Positions 46,785 to 57,431 are shown, counted from the stretch's first letter. The stretch: DNA of 64,000 nucleotides from Paraburkholderia fynbosensis (GCF_902859935.1 NZ_CADIKI010000002.1:520585-584584), one strand, 5' to 3'. Program-made: numbers and translations. The notes: generated by a model not told the origin, from the letters alone.

Positions 46785-48500
46785 ATGTCCGACCTGCAAA
46801 CCTCTACCCCGAATACCGAATCTTTTGCGGCTCTGTTCGAAGAGTCGCTGACCAAGCAAGACATGCGCGCCGGCGAAGTGATCTCCGCCGAAGTCGTGCG
46901 TGTTGACCACAACTTCGTGGTCGTCAACGCTGGTCTCAAGTCCGAAGCCTACATCCCGCTCGAAGAGTTCCTGAACGACGCGGGCGAGGTAGAAGTGCAG
47001 GCGGGCGACTTCGTTTCCGTCGCGATCGACGCGCTGGAAAACGGCTATGGCGACACGATCCTGTCGCGCGACAAGGCGAAGCGTCTGGCTTCGTGGCTGT
47101 CGCTGGAAAAAGCGCTCGACAACAACGAACTCGTGACCGGCACGATCACGGGCAAGGTCAAGGGCGGCATGACCGTGATGGTCAACGGCATCCGCGCGTT
47201 CCTGCCGGGTTCGCTGGTCGACACGCGTCCGGTCAAGGATACGACCCCGTACGAAGGCAAGACGCTGGAGTTTCGCGTCATCAAGCTCGACCGCAAGCGT
47301 AACAACGTCGTGCTGTCGCGTCGTGCCGTGATCGAAGCAACCCAGGGCGAAGAGCGCGCAAAGCTGCTCGAAACGCTGAAGGAAGGCGCGATCGTGGAAG
47401 GCGTGGTCAAGAACATCACCGACTACGGCGCGTTCGTGGACCTCGGCGGTATCGACGGTCTGCTGCACATCACCGACATCGCATGGCGTCGTGTGCGTCA
47501 CCCGAGCGAAGTGCTGTCGGTTGGCCAGGAAGTCACCGCGAAGATCCTCAAGTTCGATCAAGAGAAGAACCGCGTTTCGCTGGGCATCAAGCAACTGGGC
47601 GACGATCCGTGGGAAGGCATCTCGCGCCGTTACCCGTCGGGCACGCGCCTGTTCGGTAAGGTCACCAACATCACCGACTACGGCGCATTCGTCGAAGTGG
47701 AATCGGGCATCGAAGGCCTCGTCCACGTGTCGGAAATGGACTGGACCAACAAGAACGTTGCACCGTCGAAGGTTGTGCAGTTGGGCGACGAAGTCGAAGT
47801 CATGGTTCTCGAAATCGACGAAGACCGCCGCCGTATCAGCCTCGGCATGAAGCAGTGCAAGCCGAACCCGTGGGACGACTTCAGCCGCAACTTCAAGAAG
47901 GGCGACAAGCTGCAAGGCGCCATCAAGTCGATCACCGACTTCGGCGTCTTCATCGGTCTGCCGGGCGGCATCGACGGTCTGGTTCACCTGTCGGACCTGT
48001 CGTGGAGCGAAACGGGCGAAGAAGCAGTTCGCAAGTACAAGAAGGGCGACGAAGTGGAAGCGATCGTTCTCGGCATCGACGTCGAGAAGGAACGTATTTC
48101 GCTGGGCATCAAGCAGCTCGAAGGCGACCCGTTCAGCAACTTCGTTGCAATGAACGACAAGGGTTCGACCGTCGACGGCGTGGTCAAGACGGTGGACGCG
48201 AAGGGTGCAGTGGTTCAGCTGTCGGCTGAAGTCGAAGGCTACCTGCGCGCTTCGGAAATCGCACAAGACCGCGTGGAAGATGCTCGCAACGTGCTGAAGG
48301 AAGGCGACAAGGTCAACGCGATGATCATCAACATTGATCGCAAGTCGCGCGGCATCAACCTGTCGATCAAGGCTAAGGATTCGGCTGAGCAACAGGAAGC
48401 CATCCGTGGTTTGGCTTCGTCGGATTCGAGCGCGGCAGCTACCGGCACGACGAACCTCGGCGCGCTGCTGAAGGCCAAGCTTGACGGCCAGAACCAGTAA
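46785..48500 (+). CDS. rpsA: 30S ribosomal protein S1
   Basis: A 571-residue protein with six S1 RNA-binding domains, e.g. [40 protein letters not shown] and [17 protein letters not shown] type repeats. It helps the ribosome bind mRNA. I use ATG 46785 ([10 protein letters not shown]), the family start; an in-frame ATG at 46767 would add six residues (MQILIF) and has a slightly better GAGA upstream. Neither has a strong ribosome binding site, as expected for autoregulated rpsA. Confidence 0.97.
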   Translation: MSDLQTSTPNTESFAALFEESLTKQDMRAGEVISAEVVRVDHNFVVVNAGLKSEAYIPLEEFLNDAGEVEVQAGDFVSVAIDALENGYGDTILSRDKAKRLASWLSLEKALDNNELVTGTITGKVKGGMTVMVNGIRAFLPGSLVDTRPVKDTTPYEGKTLEFRVIKLDRKRNNVVLSRRAVIEATQGEERAKLLETLKEGAIVEGVVKNITDYGAFVDLGGIDGLLHITDIAWRRVRHPSEVLSVGQEVTAKILKFDQEKNRVSLGIKQLGDDPWEGISRRYPSGTRLFGKVTNITDYGAFVEVESGIEGLVHVSEMDWTNKNVAPSKVVQLGDEVEVMVLEIDEDRRRISLGMKQCKPNPWDDFSRNFKKGDKLQGAIKSITDFGVFIGLPGGIDGLVHLSDLSWSETGEEAVRKYKKGDEVEAIVLGIDVEKERISLGIKQLEGDPFSNFVAMNDKGSTVDGVVKTVDAKGAVVQLSAEVEGYLRASEIAQDRVEDARNVLKEGDKVNAMIINIDRKSRGINLSIKAKDSAEQQEAIRGLASSDSSAAATGTTNLGALLKAKLDGQNQ

Positions 48501-48521
48501 GCCTGAGAGGTCTGCTGCAGT

Positions 48522-48845
48522 ATGACCAAATCGGAATTGGTCGCCCAGCTGGCTACGCGATTTCCGCAGCTTGTACTTAAAGATGCGGATTTCGCGGTGA
48601 AGACGATGCTTGATGCGATGTCGGAGGCGCTTGCCAACGGTCATCGCATCGAAATTCGCGGCTTCGGCAGCTTCGGCCTCAACCGCCGTCCCTCCCGCGT
48701 CGGACGCAATCCGAAGTCGGGCGAGAAGGTGCTGGTACCTGAGAAGCACGTACCGCACTTCAAGCCGGGCAAGGAATTGCGTGAGCGGGTAGATCGTCGC
48801 GCGGGCGAGCCGTTGAAGGCCGAAGAGCCGGATGACGACCTGTAA
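48522..48845 (+). CDS. ihfB: Integration host factor subunit beta
   Basis: A 107-residue DNA-bending protein of the HU/IHF family, partner of IhfA. The family segment [21 protein letters not shown] contains the beta-arm with the intercalating Pro region; the start is [17 protein letters not shown]. The C-terminal tail is acidic. It follows rpsA by 21 bases, the usual position, and is followed by a terminator. Confidence 0.97.
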   Translation: MTKSELVAQLATRFPQLVLKDADFAVKTMLDAMSEALANGHRIEIRGFGSFGLNRRPSRVGRNPKSGEKVLVPEKHVPHFKPGKELRERVDRRAGEPLKAEEPDDDL

Positions 48846-48915
48846 ATGCTTCGCTGCGCGTTTTGCAGCGTGGCATTGGTAGCGTCAGCGGCCAAAGCCA
48901 GTTGGCAAAAGACCA

Positions 48916-48943
48916 GAAAAAGCGCCTTTGGGCGCTTTTTTTT
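48916..48943 (+). terminator. Intrinsic terminator after ihfB
   Basis: AAGCGCC (48920-48926) and GGCGCTT (48931-48937) form a seven-pair stem with a TTTG loop and a T8 tract, closing the serC-ihfB operon. Confidence 0.93.
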
Positions 48944-49236
48944 CGCCCATAGATTTTCTAGCCGCGTTGTCGTAGCTGTTTGACCGCACCAAGCCGCATC
49001 AAGCCAAGCTCACGCGCGTGCGTCCCTTCGCCACTCTGCCAGGCCCAAGCACCCGTCCCCTCAGTCCTTATTTGCGGCGAGAGCAGGATAAACCCCACGT
49101 AAGCCGCAATTCGCCACTTCCTGCCCAGCCACGAGGGCTTCAATTACAATACGGGTCACTTCGGCGCGGGCAATACATTGGCGCGACGCGTCATCGAGCC
49201 GGCGTCACCTCGCAACTGCCGTCAAGAGACACATTC

Positions 49237-49530
49237 ATGAAATTTATCGTCTGGTTGATCCGTGTGCTGGTGTTCGTGCTGCTGCTGGTGCTGGCGCTCT
49301 CCAACACACAACCTGCTACGTTGAATTTCCTCGCCGGCTACATGTGGTCGGCGCCCTTGATCCTGATCGGTCTCGCGTTCTTCGTGGTGGGGCTGTTGGC
49401 CGGACTGGTGTCGGCAATGCCGACTACGGTGCGCCTGCGCATGGAAAATGGCCGGCTCAAGCGCGAGTTGCGCGCGGCGCGCGAAACGCCAGTGGTGGTC
49501 GAACAACCACCCATGCCGCCGCTGATCTGA
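49237..49530 (+). CDS. lapA: LPS assembly protein A domain protein
   Basis: A 97-residue inner-membrane protein with two hydrophobic segments (~5-22 and ~38-60) and a short basic coiled coil (RLRMENGRLKRELRAARE), matching LapA/YciS. With LapB it tunes LpxC turnover and LPS synthesis in E. coli. The start ATG 49237 is chosen because the longer upstream frame is not conserved-looking. The ~290 bases after ihfB hold its promoter but no other gene. Confidence 0.92.
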   Translation: MKFIVWLIRVLVFVLLLVLALSNTQPATLNFLAGYMWSAPLILIGLAFFVVGLLAGLVSAMPTTVRLRMENGRLKRELRAARETPVVVEQPPMPPLI

Positions 49531-49600
49531 ATTTCCTTCCGCCGCGCAAGGTTGAGCGCGGCTTTCCGTTCCTGCTTTCCCGCACATTTGCATTAATCGC

Positions 49601-50776
49601 ATGGATCTAGACTTCTGGTGGCTGCTCGTCATCCCCGTCGCTTTCGCGTTCGGCTGGATGGCTGCGCGCTACGACCTCAAGACGCTGCTGTCCGAGAGCG
49701 CCAACCTGCCGCGCTCGTATTTCCGCGGCCTGAACTTCCTGCTCAACGAGCAGCCTGACCAGGCGATCGATGCATTCATCGAAGTGGTCAAGCTCGACCC
49801 CGAAACGATCGAACTGCATTTCGCGCTAGGGAATCTGTTCCGGCGCCGCGGCGAAACGGACCGCGCGATTCGCGTGCATCAGAATCTGTTGAGCCGCGCC
49901 GACCTGCCGGTCAGCGAGCGCGACCACGCGCTTTACGAACTGGGCCAGGACTTCCTGAAAGCGGGCCTGCTCGATCGCGCGGAGGAAACTTTCCGGTCGC
50001 TCGAAACCGGCGACTACGCGTTAGGCGCACAACGAGCGCTCCTCACCATCTACGAGATCGAGAAGGACTGGGTCAAGTCGATCGACACCGCGCGCCATCT
50101 GGAAACGATGGGCGCCGAATCGCTCGGCAAGGAAATCGCGCAGTTCCATTGCGAGCTTGCGCAGGAAGCGCTGCAGCAGAACAATCCGGACGAGGCCCGC
50201 CGCCAGCTCGGCTTCGCGCTGAAGGCGAACCCGACCAACGTGCGCGCCACTATCCTGTTCGGCGACGTCGACGCGGCTGGCGGCGAGCAGGCCGCGGCCA
50301 TCGACCAATGGCGGCGCGTCGAGGAGCAGAATCCGGCCTATCTGCCGCTGGTCGCGGAGAAAGTGATGAAGGCCTATGAGGCGCTTGGCCGTCCGCAAGA
50401 AGGCGCCGATCTGCTTACCGCCTGGGTCGACCGGCATCCGACCAACGATCTGCTCGATGTAGCCTATCAGCACGTCGCGTCCCTGCGCGGTCCCGATGCG
50501 GCGCACGCGCTGGCACGTTCGCAGATGCAGAAGTCGCCGAACCTGGCCGGCATGACGCGTCTACTGGAGGCGCAGCAGGCCGTCGCGGAGGAGCCGCGGC
50601 GCAGCGAGCTCGAACTGATGCGTACGCTGATCCGTCAGCGCACCAAGAATCTGCCGCGCTATACGTGCCAGAATTGCGGCTTCAGGGCGCGGCTTTTCTA
50701 TTGGCAGTGCCCGGGTTGCAGCGGATGGGAAACCTATGCGCCGCGTCGTGTCGAACCGATTGTCGCGTCGAATTGA
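49601..50776 (+). CDS. lapB: LPS assembly protein B (TPR/rubredoxin-like)
   Basis: A 391-residue inner-membrane-anchored protein. One N-terminal membrane segment (WWLLVIPVAFAFGWMAAR) is followed by about nine TPR units (e.g. LHFALGNLFRRRGETDRAI) and a C-terminal rubredoxin-like metal site (YTCQNCGF, YWQCPGC). LapB links LpxC to its protease FtsH and adjusts LPS output. It lies 70 bases after lapA, the usual pair. Confidence 0.96.
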   Translation: MDLDFWWLLVIPVAFAFGWMAARYDLKTLLSESANLPRSYFRGLNFLLNEQPDQAIDAFIEVVKLDPETIELHFALGNLFRRRGETDRAIRVHQNLLSRADLPVSERDHALYELGQDFLKAGLLDRAEETFRSLETGDYALGAQRALLTIYEIEKDWVKSIDTARHLETMGAESLGKEIAQFHCELAQEALQQNNPDEARRQLGFALKANPTNVRATILFGDVDAAGGEQAAAIDQWRRVEEQNPAYLPLVAEKVMKAYEALGRPQEGADLLTAWVDRHPTNDLLDVAYQHVASLRGPDAAHALARSQMQKSPNLAGMTRLLEAQQAVAEEPRRSELELMRTLIRQRTKNLPRYTCQNCGFRARLFYWQCPGCSGWETYAPRRVEPIVASN

Positions 50777-50919
50777 CGGCACTGCGGGCGTCGCGGCATT
50801 AACCGCAGGGCCGCCGCGCCCCGCGCATGGCGGCAGCATCGGCGCGGGCGGATTTTGCAGCGAGTTCGTCCCGGCCTCATGACCGGCAATCATCACCGGA
50901 ACCCTCTACCGGAAGGCGT

Positions 50920-52323
50920 ATGAAAATCACCATTATCGGCACAGGCTATGTCGGCCTCGTCACTGGCGCGTGTCTCGCTGAGATCGGTCACGACGTTTTC
51001 TGTCTTGACGTCGATCCGCGCAAGATCGAAATCCTCAATAACGGCGGCGTACCGATTCACGAGCCGGGTTTGCAGGAGATGATCGCCCGCACGCGCGCGG
51101 CGCGCCGCATCACGTTCTCCACGGATGTCGAGGCCAGCGTGGCGCACGGTGACGTGCAGTTCATCGCGGTCGGTACGCCGCCTGACGAAGACGGCTCGGC
51201 CGATCTGCAGTACGTGCTCGAGGCGGCTCGCAACATTGGCCGCACGATGAACGGCTTCAAGGTGGTCGTCGACAAATCGACGGTGCCGGTCGGCACAGCG
51301 CAGCGGGTGCGCGCGGTGATCGCGGAAGAGCTCGCCAAACGCGAATTGGCGGGCAGCGACCAGCATCGCTTTTCGGTGGTCTCCAACCCCGAGTTTCTGA
51401 AGGAAGGCGCGGCGGTCGACGACTTCATGCGACCCGATCGCATCGTGATCGGCAGCGACGAAGACGAAGCCGGCCAACGCGCGCGCGAACTGATGAAGCG
51501 CCTGTACGCGCCGTTCAACCGCAATCACGAACGTACGCTGCACATGGACGTGCGCTCGGCCGAATTCACCAAATACGCGGCCAATGCGATGCTCGCCACG
51601 CGCATTTCGTTCATGAACGAAATGTCGAATCTGGCGGATCGCGTCGGCGCGGATATCGAAGCGGTGCGCCGCGGCATCGGCTCGGACCCGCGCATCGGCT
51701 ATCACTTCCTGTATGCCGGTTGCGGCTATGGCGGCTCGTGCTTTCCGAAGGACGTGCAGGCGCTGATTCGCACCGCCAGCGAGAGCGGGCACAACCTGCG
51801 AATCCTCGAAGCGGTCGAGGAAGTGAACGACAGGCAAAAGGACGTACTGGTTCAAAAGATCACCGCCAAGCTCGGCGACGATCTGAGCGGCCGCACGTTC
51901 GCCGTCTGGGGCCTCGCATTCAAGCCGAATACCGACGACATGCGCGAAGCGCCCAGCCGTCGCGTGGTCGCCGAACTGCTGGCGCGTGGCGCTCAGGTGC
52001 GTGCGTACGACCCGGTCGCGGTGACCGAAGCGCGCCGCGTATTCGAGCTCGATTTGCACAACGCGCCCGAGCAGCTCGCGCGTCTGACCTTCACGAGTAC
52101 GCAGGACGAAACGCTCACCGGCGCCGACGCGCTCGTGATCGTGACCGAATGGAAGGAATTCAAGAGTCCGGATTTCGTGTACCTCAAATCGGTGCTGAAG
52201 TCGGCGCAGATTTTCGACGGCCGCAATCTCTACGAACCGGACGCGATGACCGAGCTCGGCATCGACTATCACTCGATTGGACGCCCCTATGCCCAACCCT
52301 CTGAACTTCCGGCCGATGCCTGA
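50920..52323 (+). CDS. ugd: UDP-glucose 6-dehydrogenase
   Basis: A 467-residue NAD-dependent enzyme making UDP-glucuronate for LPS modification (Ara4N) and capsules. N-terminal Rossmann motif is [28 protein letters not shown] and the catalytic Cys in [13 protein letters not shown] are present, as is the C-terminal UDP-binding domain ([17 protein letters not shown]). GGAAGG lies just before ATG 50920. Its 3' end overlaps hldA. Confidence 0.97.
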   Translation: MKITIIGTGYVGLVTGACLAEIGHDVFCLDVDPRKIEILNNGGVPIHEPGLQEMIARTRAARRITFSTDVEASVAHGDVQFIAVGTPPDEDGSADLQYVLEAARNIGRTMNGFKVVVDKSTVPVGTAQRVRAVIAEELAKRELAGSDQHRFSVVSNPEFLKEGAAVDDFMRPDRIVIGSDEDEAGQRARELMKRLYAPFNRNHERTLHMDVRSAEFTKYAANAMLATRISFMNEMSNLADRVGADIEAVRRGIGSDPRIGYHFLYAGCGYGGSCFPKDVQALIRTASESGHNLRILEAVEEVNDRQKDVLVQKITAKLGDDLSGRTFAVWGLAFKPNTDDMREAPSRRVVAELLARGAQVRAYDPVAVTEARRVFELDLHNAPEQLARLTFTSTQDETLTGADALVIVTEWKEFKSPDFVYLKSVLKSAQIFDGRNLYEPDAMTELGIDYHSIGRPYAQPSELPADA

Positions 52324-53296
52324 GGCCATGCCGGGAGCTCCCGCGTCCACGCCGGCGGCGCAGCTCACGGTCGTGCCGCGCGCGCAACTCGGCGCGGCGC
52401 GCGTGCTGGTGGTCGGCGACGTGATGCTGGACCGCTACTGGTTCGGCGACGTGAACCGCATCTCGCCCGAAGCGCCGGTGCCGGTGGTGCACGTGCAGCG
52501 TCAGGAAGATCGTCTGGGCGGCGCGGCGAACGTCGCGCGCAATGCGGTCGCGCTCGGCGCGCAGGCCGGCTTGCTGTGCGTGGTCGGCCATGACGAACCC
52601 GGCGAGCGCATCGTGCAGTTGCTCGGCGAAAGCGGCGTGACGCCGCATCTCGAACGCGATCCGGCGCTGCTCACCACGATCAAGCTGCGCGTGCTGTCGC
52701 GGCAGCAGCAGTTGCTGCGCGTCGACTTCGAAAACTCGCCGGCGCATGAAGTGCTGCTCGCGGGCCTCGCGCGTTTCGACGACTTGCTGCCGTCGCATGA
52801 CGTGATTCTGATGTCGGATTACGCGAAGGGCGGCCTGACCCACGTCACGCAGATGATCGCGAAGGCGCACGCGGCGGGCAAGCCGGTGCTGGTCGATCCG
52901 AAGGGCGACGACTGGGAGCGTTATCGCGGCGCGACGCTGATCACACCGAATCGCGCGGAGTTGCGCGAGGTTGTCGGTCAGTGGAAGTCCGAGGAGGATC
53001 TGCTCGCGCGCGTGACGAAGCTGCGCGCCGAACTGGCGTTCAAGGCGCTGTTGCTGACGCGCTCGGAAGAGGGCATGACGCTCTTCTCCGACGACGGCGT
53101 CCTGCACGCTTCGGCCGTCGCACGCGAAGTGTATGATGTCTCGGGTGCGGGCGACACCGTGATCGCCACGCTCGCCGCCATGCTGGGCGCGGGCCTCACG
53201 CTGGTCGACGCGGTTGGCCTCGCGAATCGCGCGGCGGGCATCGTGGTCGGCAAACTCGGTACCGCCACCGTCGACTACGACGAACTCTTTCATTGA
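52289..53296 (+). CDS. hldA: D-glycero-beta-D-manno-heptose-7-phosphate kinase
   Basis: A 335-residue PfkB-family sugar kinase corresponding to the N-terminal half of E. coli HldE (RfaE domain I). Sugar-binding [16 protein letters not shown] and the ATP/anion-hole motif [14 protein letters not shown] are present. There is no nucleotidyltransferase domain, so a separate HldC must be encoded elsewhere, as usual in Burkholderia. It makes heptose-1,7-bisphosphate for the LPS core. The gene overlaps ugd by 35 bases; ATG 52289 is preferred over TTG 52277. Confidence 0.95.
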   Translation: MPNPLNFRPMPEAMPGAPASTPAAQLTVVPRAQLGAARVLVVGDVMLDRYWFGDVNRISPEAPVPVVHVQRQEDRLGGAANVARNAVALGAQAGLLCVVGHDEPGERIVQLLGESGVTPHLERDPALLTTIKLRVLSRQQQLLRVDFENSPAHEVLLAGLARFDDLLPSHDVILMSDYAKGGLTHVTQMIAKAHAAGKPVLVDPKGDDWERYRGATLITPNRAELREVVGQWKSEEDLLARVTKLRAELAFKALLLTRSEEGMTLFSDDGVLHASAVAREVYDVSGAGDTVIATLAAMLGAGLTLVDAVGLANRAAGIVVGKLGTATVDYDELFH

Positions 53297-53449
53297 TGCG
53301 GTCCGCCGGGTCTTTCGTCACGCGCCATCGCGCAGCGTGAAAAGAACCCACGGGGCGTCAACCGAAGTCCCATGCAAAGCTGTCGATTGGAGTCGGCGTT
53401 TTAGCGCTCGACCCCAGTCCCACGCAGGGCTCATTACCGCAGGATCATC

Positions 53450-54442
53450 ATGACTCTCATCGTCACCGGCGCGGCCGGTTTCATCGGCAGCAATCTCGTG
53501 AAGGCGCTCAACGAGCGCGGCGAACAACGCATCATCGCCGTCGACAATCTGACGCGCGCCGACAAGTTCAAGAATCTGGTCGATTGCGAAATCGACGACT
53601 ATCTCGATAAGACCGAATTCGTCGAGCGCTTCAAGCGCGGTGACTTCGGCAAGGTGCGCGCGATTTTCCACGAAGGCGCCTGCTCGGACACGATGGAGAC
53701 CGACGGCCGCTACATGATGGACAACAACTTCCGCTACAGCCGCGACGTGCTCGATGTCTGCCTCGCGCAGAACATCCAGTTTCTGTATGCGTCGTCGGCA
53801 GCGACGTACGGCGGGTCGAGCCGCTTCGTCGAAGAGCGTGAAGTCGAGCAGCCGCTGAACGTGTACGGCTATTCGAAATTCCTGTTCGACCAGGTGATCC
53901 GGCGCGTGCTGCCTACCGCGAAGAGCCAGATTGCGGGCTTCCGTTACTTCAACGTGTACGGGCCGCGCGAAACGCATAAGGCGCGCATGGCATCGGTCGC
54001 GTTTCACAACTTCAACCAGTTCCGCGCCGAAGGCAAGGTCAAGTTGTTCGGCGAATACAACGGCTATGCATCGGGCGAGCAGACGCGCGATTTCGTTTCC
54101 GTCGAAGACGTGGTGAAGGTCAACCTGTTCTTCTTCGACAATCGGGACAAATCGGGCATCTTCAATCTCGGCAGCGGCCGTGCGCAACCGTTCAACGACA
54201 TCGCGAGCACCGTGGTCAACACGCTGCGTGCGCTGAACAACGAGCCGGCGCTGTCGCTCGCGGATCAGGTGCAGCGCGGCCTGATCGAGTACATTCCGTT
54301 TCCCGACGCGCTGCGCGGCAAGTACCAGTGCTTCACGCAGGCCGACCAGTCGAAGCTGCGCGCGGCCGGCTACGATGCGCCGTTCCTGAGCGTGCAGGAA
54401 GGTGTCGATCGCTACGTACGTTGGCTGTTCGGCCAGGTGTAA
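53450..54442 (+). CDS. hldD: ADP-L-glycero-D-manno-heptose-6-epimerase
   Basis: A 330-residue short-chain-dehydrogenase-type epimerase finishing ADP-heptose synthesis. The NADP motif is [23 protein letters not shown] and the catalytic YxxxK in YGYSKFLFD are present, and [11 protein letters not shown] is typical. Follows hldA by 153 bases; that gap holds two imperfect 16-base direct repeats (53367-53382, 53416-53431). Confidence 0.97.
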   Translation: MTLIVTGAAGFIGSNLVKALNERGEQRIIAVDNLTRADKFKNLVDCEIDDYLDKTEFVERFKRGDFGKVRAIFHEGACSDTMETDGRYMMDNNFRYSRDVLDVCLAQNIQFLYASSAATYGGSSRFVEEREVEQPLNVYGYSKFLFDQVIRRVLPTAKSQIAGFRYFNVYGPRETHKARMASVAFHNFNQFRAEGKVKLFGEYNGYASGEQTRDFVSVEDVVKVNLFFFDNRDKSGIFNLGSGRAQPFNDIASTVVNTLRALNNEPALSLADQVQRGLIEYIPFPDALRGKYQCFTQADQSKLRAAGYDAPFLSVQEGVDRYVRWLFGQV

Positions 54443-54465
54443 ATAATTCGGATCCCTCTTTAAAC

Positions 54466-54519
54466 TGGAATCTCCCGGTTGGTGATGGTCGCCAACCGGT
54501 TGTACGAGGGAGGTTCCAC
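54466..54519 (+). promoter_or_regulatory. Leader hairpin sequestering the comEA ribosome binding site
   Basis: TGGAATCTCCC (54466-54476) pairs with GGGAGGTTCCA (54508-54518) over 11 positions with one G:U, covering the GGGAGG ribosome binding site. An inner stem CCGGTTGG/CCAACCGG (54475-54482, 54492-54499) stacks beneath. The comEA ATG is at 54520. Confidence 0.65.
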
Positions 54520-54885
54520 ATGTTTCGAAAAATTCTGGTCACCGCGGCCATGCTCGCCGCATTCGGCCACGCGTATGCGGCGGTCGACGTCAACACGGCT
54601 AACGAGGATGCGCTGCGCGGTATCAAAGGCATCGGTGCTGCCAAAGCGAAAGCCATTCTCGACGAGCGTGCAGCGCATGGTCCGTTCAAGGACCCGGCCG
54701 ATCTCGGCAAGCGCGTCAAAGGCATGGGCGGGCATACCGTCGAGCGCCTGCAGGCGGAGGGTCTCGCTGTCGGTCCGGCTGGCGCTGCTGCTAACACGCA
54801 GGTTGCGGCGGCTGCACAGACCAAAGTCGCGGCCGCTCCGGCCGACGGTTCCAAAAGCAACCTCGCAGTGGCGGTAAAGAAATAA
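54520..54885 (+). CDS. comEA: ComEA-like helix-hairpin-helix DNA-binding protein
   Basis: A 121-residue exported protein: signal peptide (FRKILVTAAMLAAFGHAYA), then the ComEA double HhH domain (VDVNTANEDALRGIKGIGAAKAK; DLGKRVKGMGGHTVERL), then an Ala-rich tail. ComEA binds incoming DNA in the periplasm during natural transformation. The start ATG follows GAGGGAGG by six bases. It lies between hldD and cysM, its usual Burkholderia position. No other competence genes are nearby. Confidence 0.92.
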   Translation: MFRKILVTAAMLAAFGHAYAAVDVNTANEDALRGIKGIGAAKAKAILDERAAHGPFKDPADLGKRVKGMGGHTVERLQAEGLAVGPAGAAANTQVAAAAQTKVAAAPADGSKSNLAVAVKK

Positions 54886-54890
54886 GCCGA

Positions 54891-54934
54891 CGCGGGCCGT
54901 GCGCGCGGTTGCTTCACTGTGCGCACGGCCCGCG
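54891..54934 (+). repeat. 14-pair inverted repeat just after comEA
   Basis: CGCGGGCCGTGCGC (54891-54904) and GCGCACGGCCCGCG (54921-54934) form a perfect 14-pair stem with a 16-base loop, six bases after the comEA stop. It has no T tract, so it may protect the mRNA end and not act as an intrinsic terminator. Confidence 0.7.
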
Positions 54935-55000
54935 GCCGTCACCCCCTTCATGGTCGGAGTGAAACGAACACTCCTTCAGCTGTCATGCAGATGACTGGCT

Positions 55001-55028
55001 CCCGCGGTTCTCAGTCGCGGGGTTTTTT
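55001..55028 (+). terminator. Intrinsic terminator between comEA and cysM
   Basis: CCCGCG (55001-55006) pairs with CGCGGG (55016-55021), followed by GTTTTTT. It separates comEA from cysM. Confidence 0.8.
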
Positions 55029-55198
55029 GCGTGGCGGGGCGCACGGCTCACGTCGGTTTTTTGCGTGTCGCAGCATGGCGGACGCGCGCGATGACCGTAT
55101 TGCATCCATGCCGCCAGAAGGGCCGCACGGCGGCCGCGGGCACGGTGGTTTAGAATCAATAGATTAAGACTCCGCGCATCGACAGCACCAGAACCGAT

Positions 55199-56101
55199 AT
55201 GGCTTACAAAACGATTGAAGATACGATCGGCAATACGCCGCTCGTGCAACTCGTCCGGCTCCCCGACGACGAAATCCGCAGCCGCAATAACGTCGTGCTT
55301 GCGAAACTCGAGGGCAACAATCCCGCGGGATCGGTGAAGGACCGCCCGGCCCTGTCGATGATCAAGAAAGCGGAAGCCCGCGGGCGCATCAAGCCGGGCG
55401 ACACGCTGATCGAATCGACGAGCGGCAACACCGGCATCGCGCTCGCGATGGCGGCGGCGATCCGTGGCTACAAGATGGTGCTGATCATGCCGGAAGACCT
55501 GTCGGTGGAACGCCGTCAGAGCATGGCGGCCTATGGTGCGCAGATCGTTCTGACGCCCGTGACCGGTGGCATGGAGTACGCGCGCGATCTAGCCGAACAG
55601 ATGCAGCGCGAAGGCAAAGGCATCATCCTCGACCAGTTCGCGAATCCGGACAATCCGGCTTCGCACATCGAGGGCACGGGCCCGGAAATCTGGCGCGACA
55701 CCGAAGGGCGCATCACGCACTTTGTCTCGTCGATGGGGACGACCGGCACGATCATGGGCGTGTCCACTTATCTGAAGACGCAGAATCAGGCGATCGAGAT
55801 CATCGGCGCGCAGCCGGAGGAAGGCTCGCGCATTCCGGGTATTCGCAAATGGCAGGAAGCCTATCTGCCGAAAATTTTCGACCGCAGCCGCGTGGATCGC
55901 GTCGAGAACGTGAGCCAGGCCGCCGCCGAAGCGATGGCGCGCCGGATGGCATCGGTCGAAGGTATCTTCGCCGGCATTTCGTCGGGCGGCGCATGCGAGG
56001 TCGCGCTGCGTATCGCGCGCCAGGTCGAGAATGCGACGATCGTGTTCATCGTCTGCGATCGCGGCGACCGGTATCTGTCCACCGGGGTCTTTCCCGCGTA
56101 A
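55199..56101 (+). CDS. cysM: Cysteine synthase B
   Basis: A 300-residue PLP enzyme forming cysteine from O-acetylserine and sulfide or thiosulfate. The PLP Lys is in NPAGSVKDRPALSMI; the substrate loop is STSGNTGIALAMAAA, and ISSGGACEVALRIA is near the C terminus. Length and the residues after the SSGG loop fit CysM better than CysK. Start ATG 55199. Confidence 0.96.
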   Translation: MAYKTIEDTIGNTPLVQLVRLPDDEIRSRNNVVLAKLEGNNPAGSVKDRPALSMIKKAEARGRIKPGDTLIESTSGNTGIALAMAAAIRGYKMVLIMPEDLSVERRQSMAAYGAQIVLTPVTGGMEYARDLAEQMQREGKGIILDQFANPDNPASHIEGTGPEIWRDTEGRITHFVSSMGTTGTIMGVSTYLKTQNQAIEIIGAQPEEGSRIPGIRKWQEAYLPKIFDRSRVDRVENVSQAAAEAMARRMASVEGIFAGISSGGACEVALRIARQVENATIVFIVCDRGDRYLSTGVFPA

Positions 56102-56126
56102 GCGTGCATCGCCACGCCCGCCTATG

Positions 56127-56157
56127 AAAAAGCGCCGGTCGAACCGGCGCTTTTTTT
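56127..56157. terminator. Bidirectional intrinsic terminator
   Basis: AGCGCCGGT (56131-56139 region) and ACCGGCGCT form a stem with a short loop, preceded by A5 and followed by T7. It separates the convergent cysM and mltB genes. Confidence 0.93.
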
Positions 56158-56201
56158 ATGTCGGCTGGTGAGGCGCACAGAGCATGCGCATCACGATCGC
56201 T

Positions 56202-57431
56202 CTATTGCGAATTGCCGTTCGGCGCCGTCGCGCCAGTGGCGCCGTTCGCCGCGTTGCTTGCCTCCATCTGCGCTTTGACCTTCTGGCCCAACTGATACAC
56301 CGCCAGCGCATAAAAGAAGCTGCGGTTATAGCGCGTCAGCACGTAGAAATTCTTCAGCCCCAGCTTGAACTCGGTGCCGCGCCCCGGCGACGGCAGGTCG
56401 ACCACCGTCACCGGCGTGCCGGCTTCTGCGGCGACGTCCACGTCCGGTTCGTTCAGCAGCAGTCCGGCGCGCAGCAACTGTTCGAGCGGCCAGTGCGGCT
56501 CCGGCTGGCCGTCGGCGGCCGCTTGGGCGACGCCCAGGCTGCCGGCGTCCGAGCCGATCCGCCACACCACAGGCCGGCCGTTTTCCCAGCCGTTCTGACG
56601 CAGATAGTTCGCCACGCTGCCGATCGCGTCCGCCGCGCTCGTGCGCAGGTCGATGCGCTTGTTGCCGTCGTAGTCCACCGCGTATTGCGTGATGCTGCTC
56701 GGCAGGAACTGCGGAATGCCGATCGCGCCGGTGTACGAGCCGAGCACCGTGGTCGGGTCGATCTGCGCGTCGCGCGTCCACACCAGATAGTCTTCGAGAT
56801 TCTTGCGGAAGGTGGCCTGACGGTCGCCGCGATTGGCGGTGTTCGGGTAGTCGAAGCTCAGGGTGGTCAGCGCGTCGAGCACGCGGAAGTTGCCCATGTA
56901 GCGGCCGTAGATCGTTTCCACGCCGATGATGCCGACGATCACCTCCGGCGGCACGCCGAACTCTTCATACGCGCGTTGCAACGTAGCCTGGTTCTCGCGC
57001 CAGAAGCGCACACCGGCGTTGATGCGAACCGGGTCGAGAAAGCGCGACTGATACACGCGCCAGTTCTTCACTGCCGGTGACGGCGAGGGCGTGACGAGCT
57101 TGACCGCAGTCGCGGAATAGCTGACGCCGGCGAACAGTGTGTGCAGCGCGGACTCGTCGAAGTCGTAGCGCGCGACCATGTCGTTGATGAACGCGTCGAC
57201 ATTCGCATTGTTCGCGTAGCGCTGCGGAATGATCTCTTCTTCAAACGTTTGCCCTTGGGGCACGGACGGTTGCGGCTGGCCCTGCGCGAGCAGCACCGGC
57301 TGTTTCTTGCCGACGCCTTGCGCGAGCGCGGGACTGGTTGCCATGACCAAGCACGATGCGACGGACAATGAGGCGGCCAGCGCGCCGAGATGAAGCCGGT
57401 TTCGTGCAGACAGAGCAAGCTTGACGGTCAT
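56202..57431 (-). CDS. mltB: Lytic murein transglycosylase B
   Basis: A 409-residue peptidoglycan lytic transglycosylase (GH103). Catalytic Glu is in VGIIGVETIYGRY; family segments NFRVLDALTTLSFDYP and GSYTGAIGIPQFLPSS are present. The N terminus is a signal peptide whose VASC (24-27) fits a lipobox, so it may be an outer-membrane lipoprotein; cleavage after ALA is the alternative. The C terminus has a Gln/Ala/Gly/Asn-rich tail. Single gene. Confidence 0.95.
   Translation of the reverse strand: MTVKLALSARNRLHLGALAASLSVASCLVMATSPALAQGVGKKQPVLLAQGQPQPSVPQGQTFEEEIIPQRYANNANVDAFINDMVARYDFDESALHTLFAGVSYSATAVKLVTPSPSPAVKNWRVYQSRFLDPVRINAGVRFWRENQATLQRAYEEFGVPPEVIVGIIGVETIYGRYMGNFRVLDALTTLSFDYPNTANRGDRQATFRKNLEDYLVWTRDAQIDPTTVLGSYTGAIGIPQFLPSSITQYAVDYDGNKRIDLRTSAADAIGSVANYLRQNGWENGRPVVWRIGSDAGSLGVAQAAADGQPEPHWPLEQLLRAGLLLNEPDVDVAAEAGTPVTVVDLPSPGRGTEFKLGLKNFYVLTRYNRSFFYALAVYQLGQKVKAQMEASNAANGATGATAPNGNSQ

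Noticed and set aside
46584..48758. Long open frame antisense to rpsA (over 700 codons)
   Set aside because: rpsA is certain, and the opposite translation has no domain or ribosome binding site.
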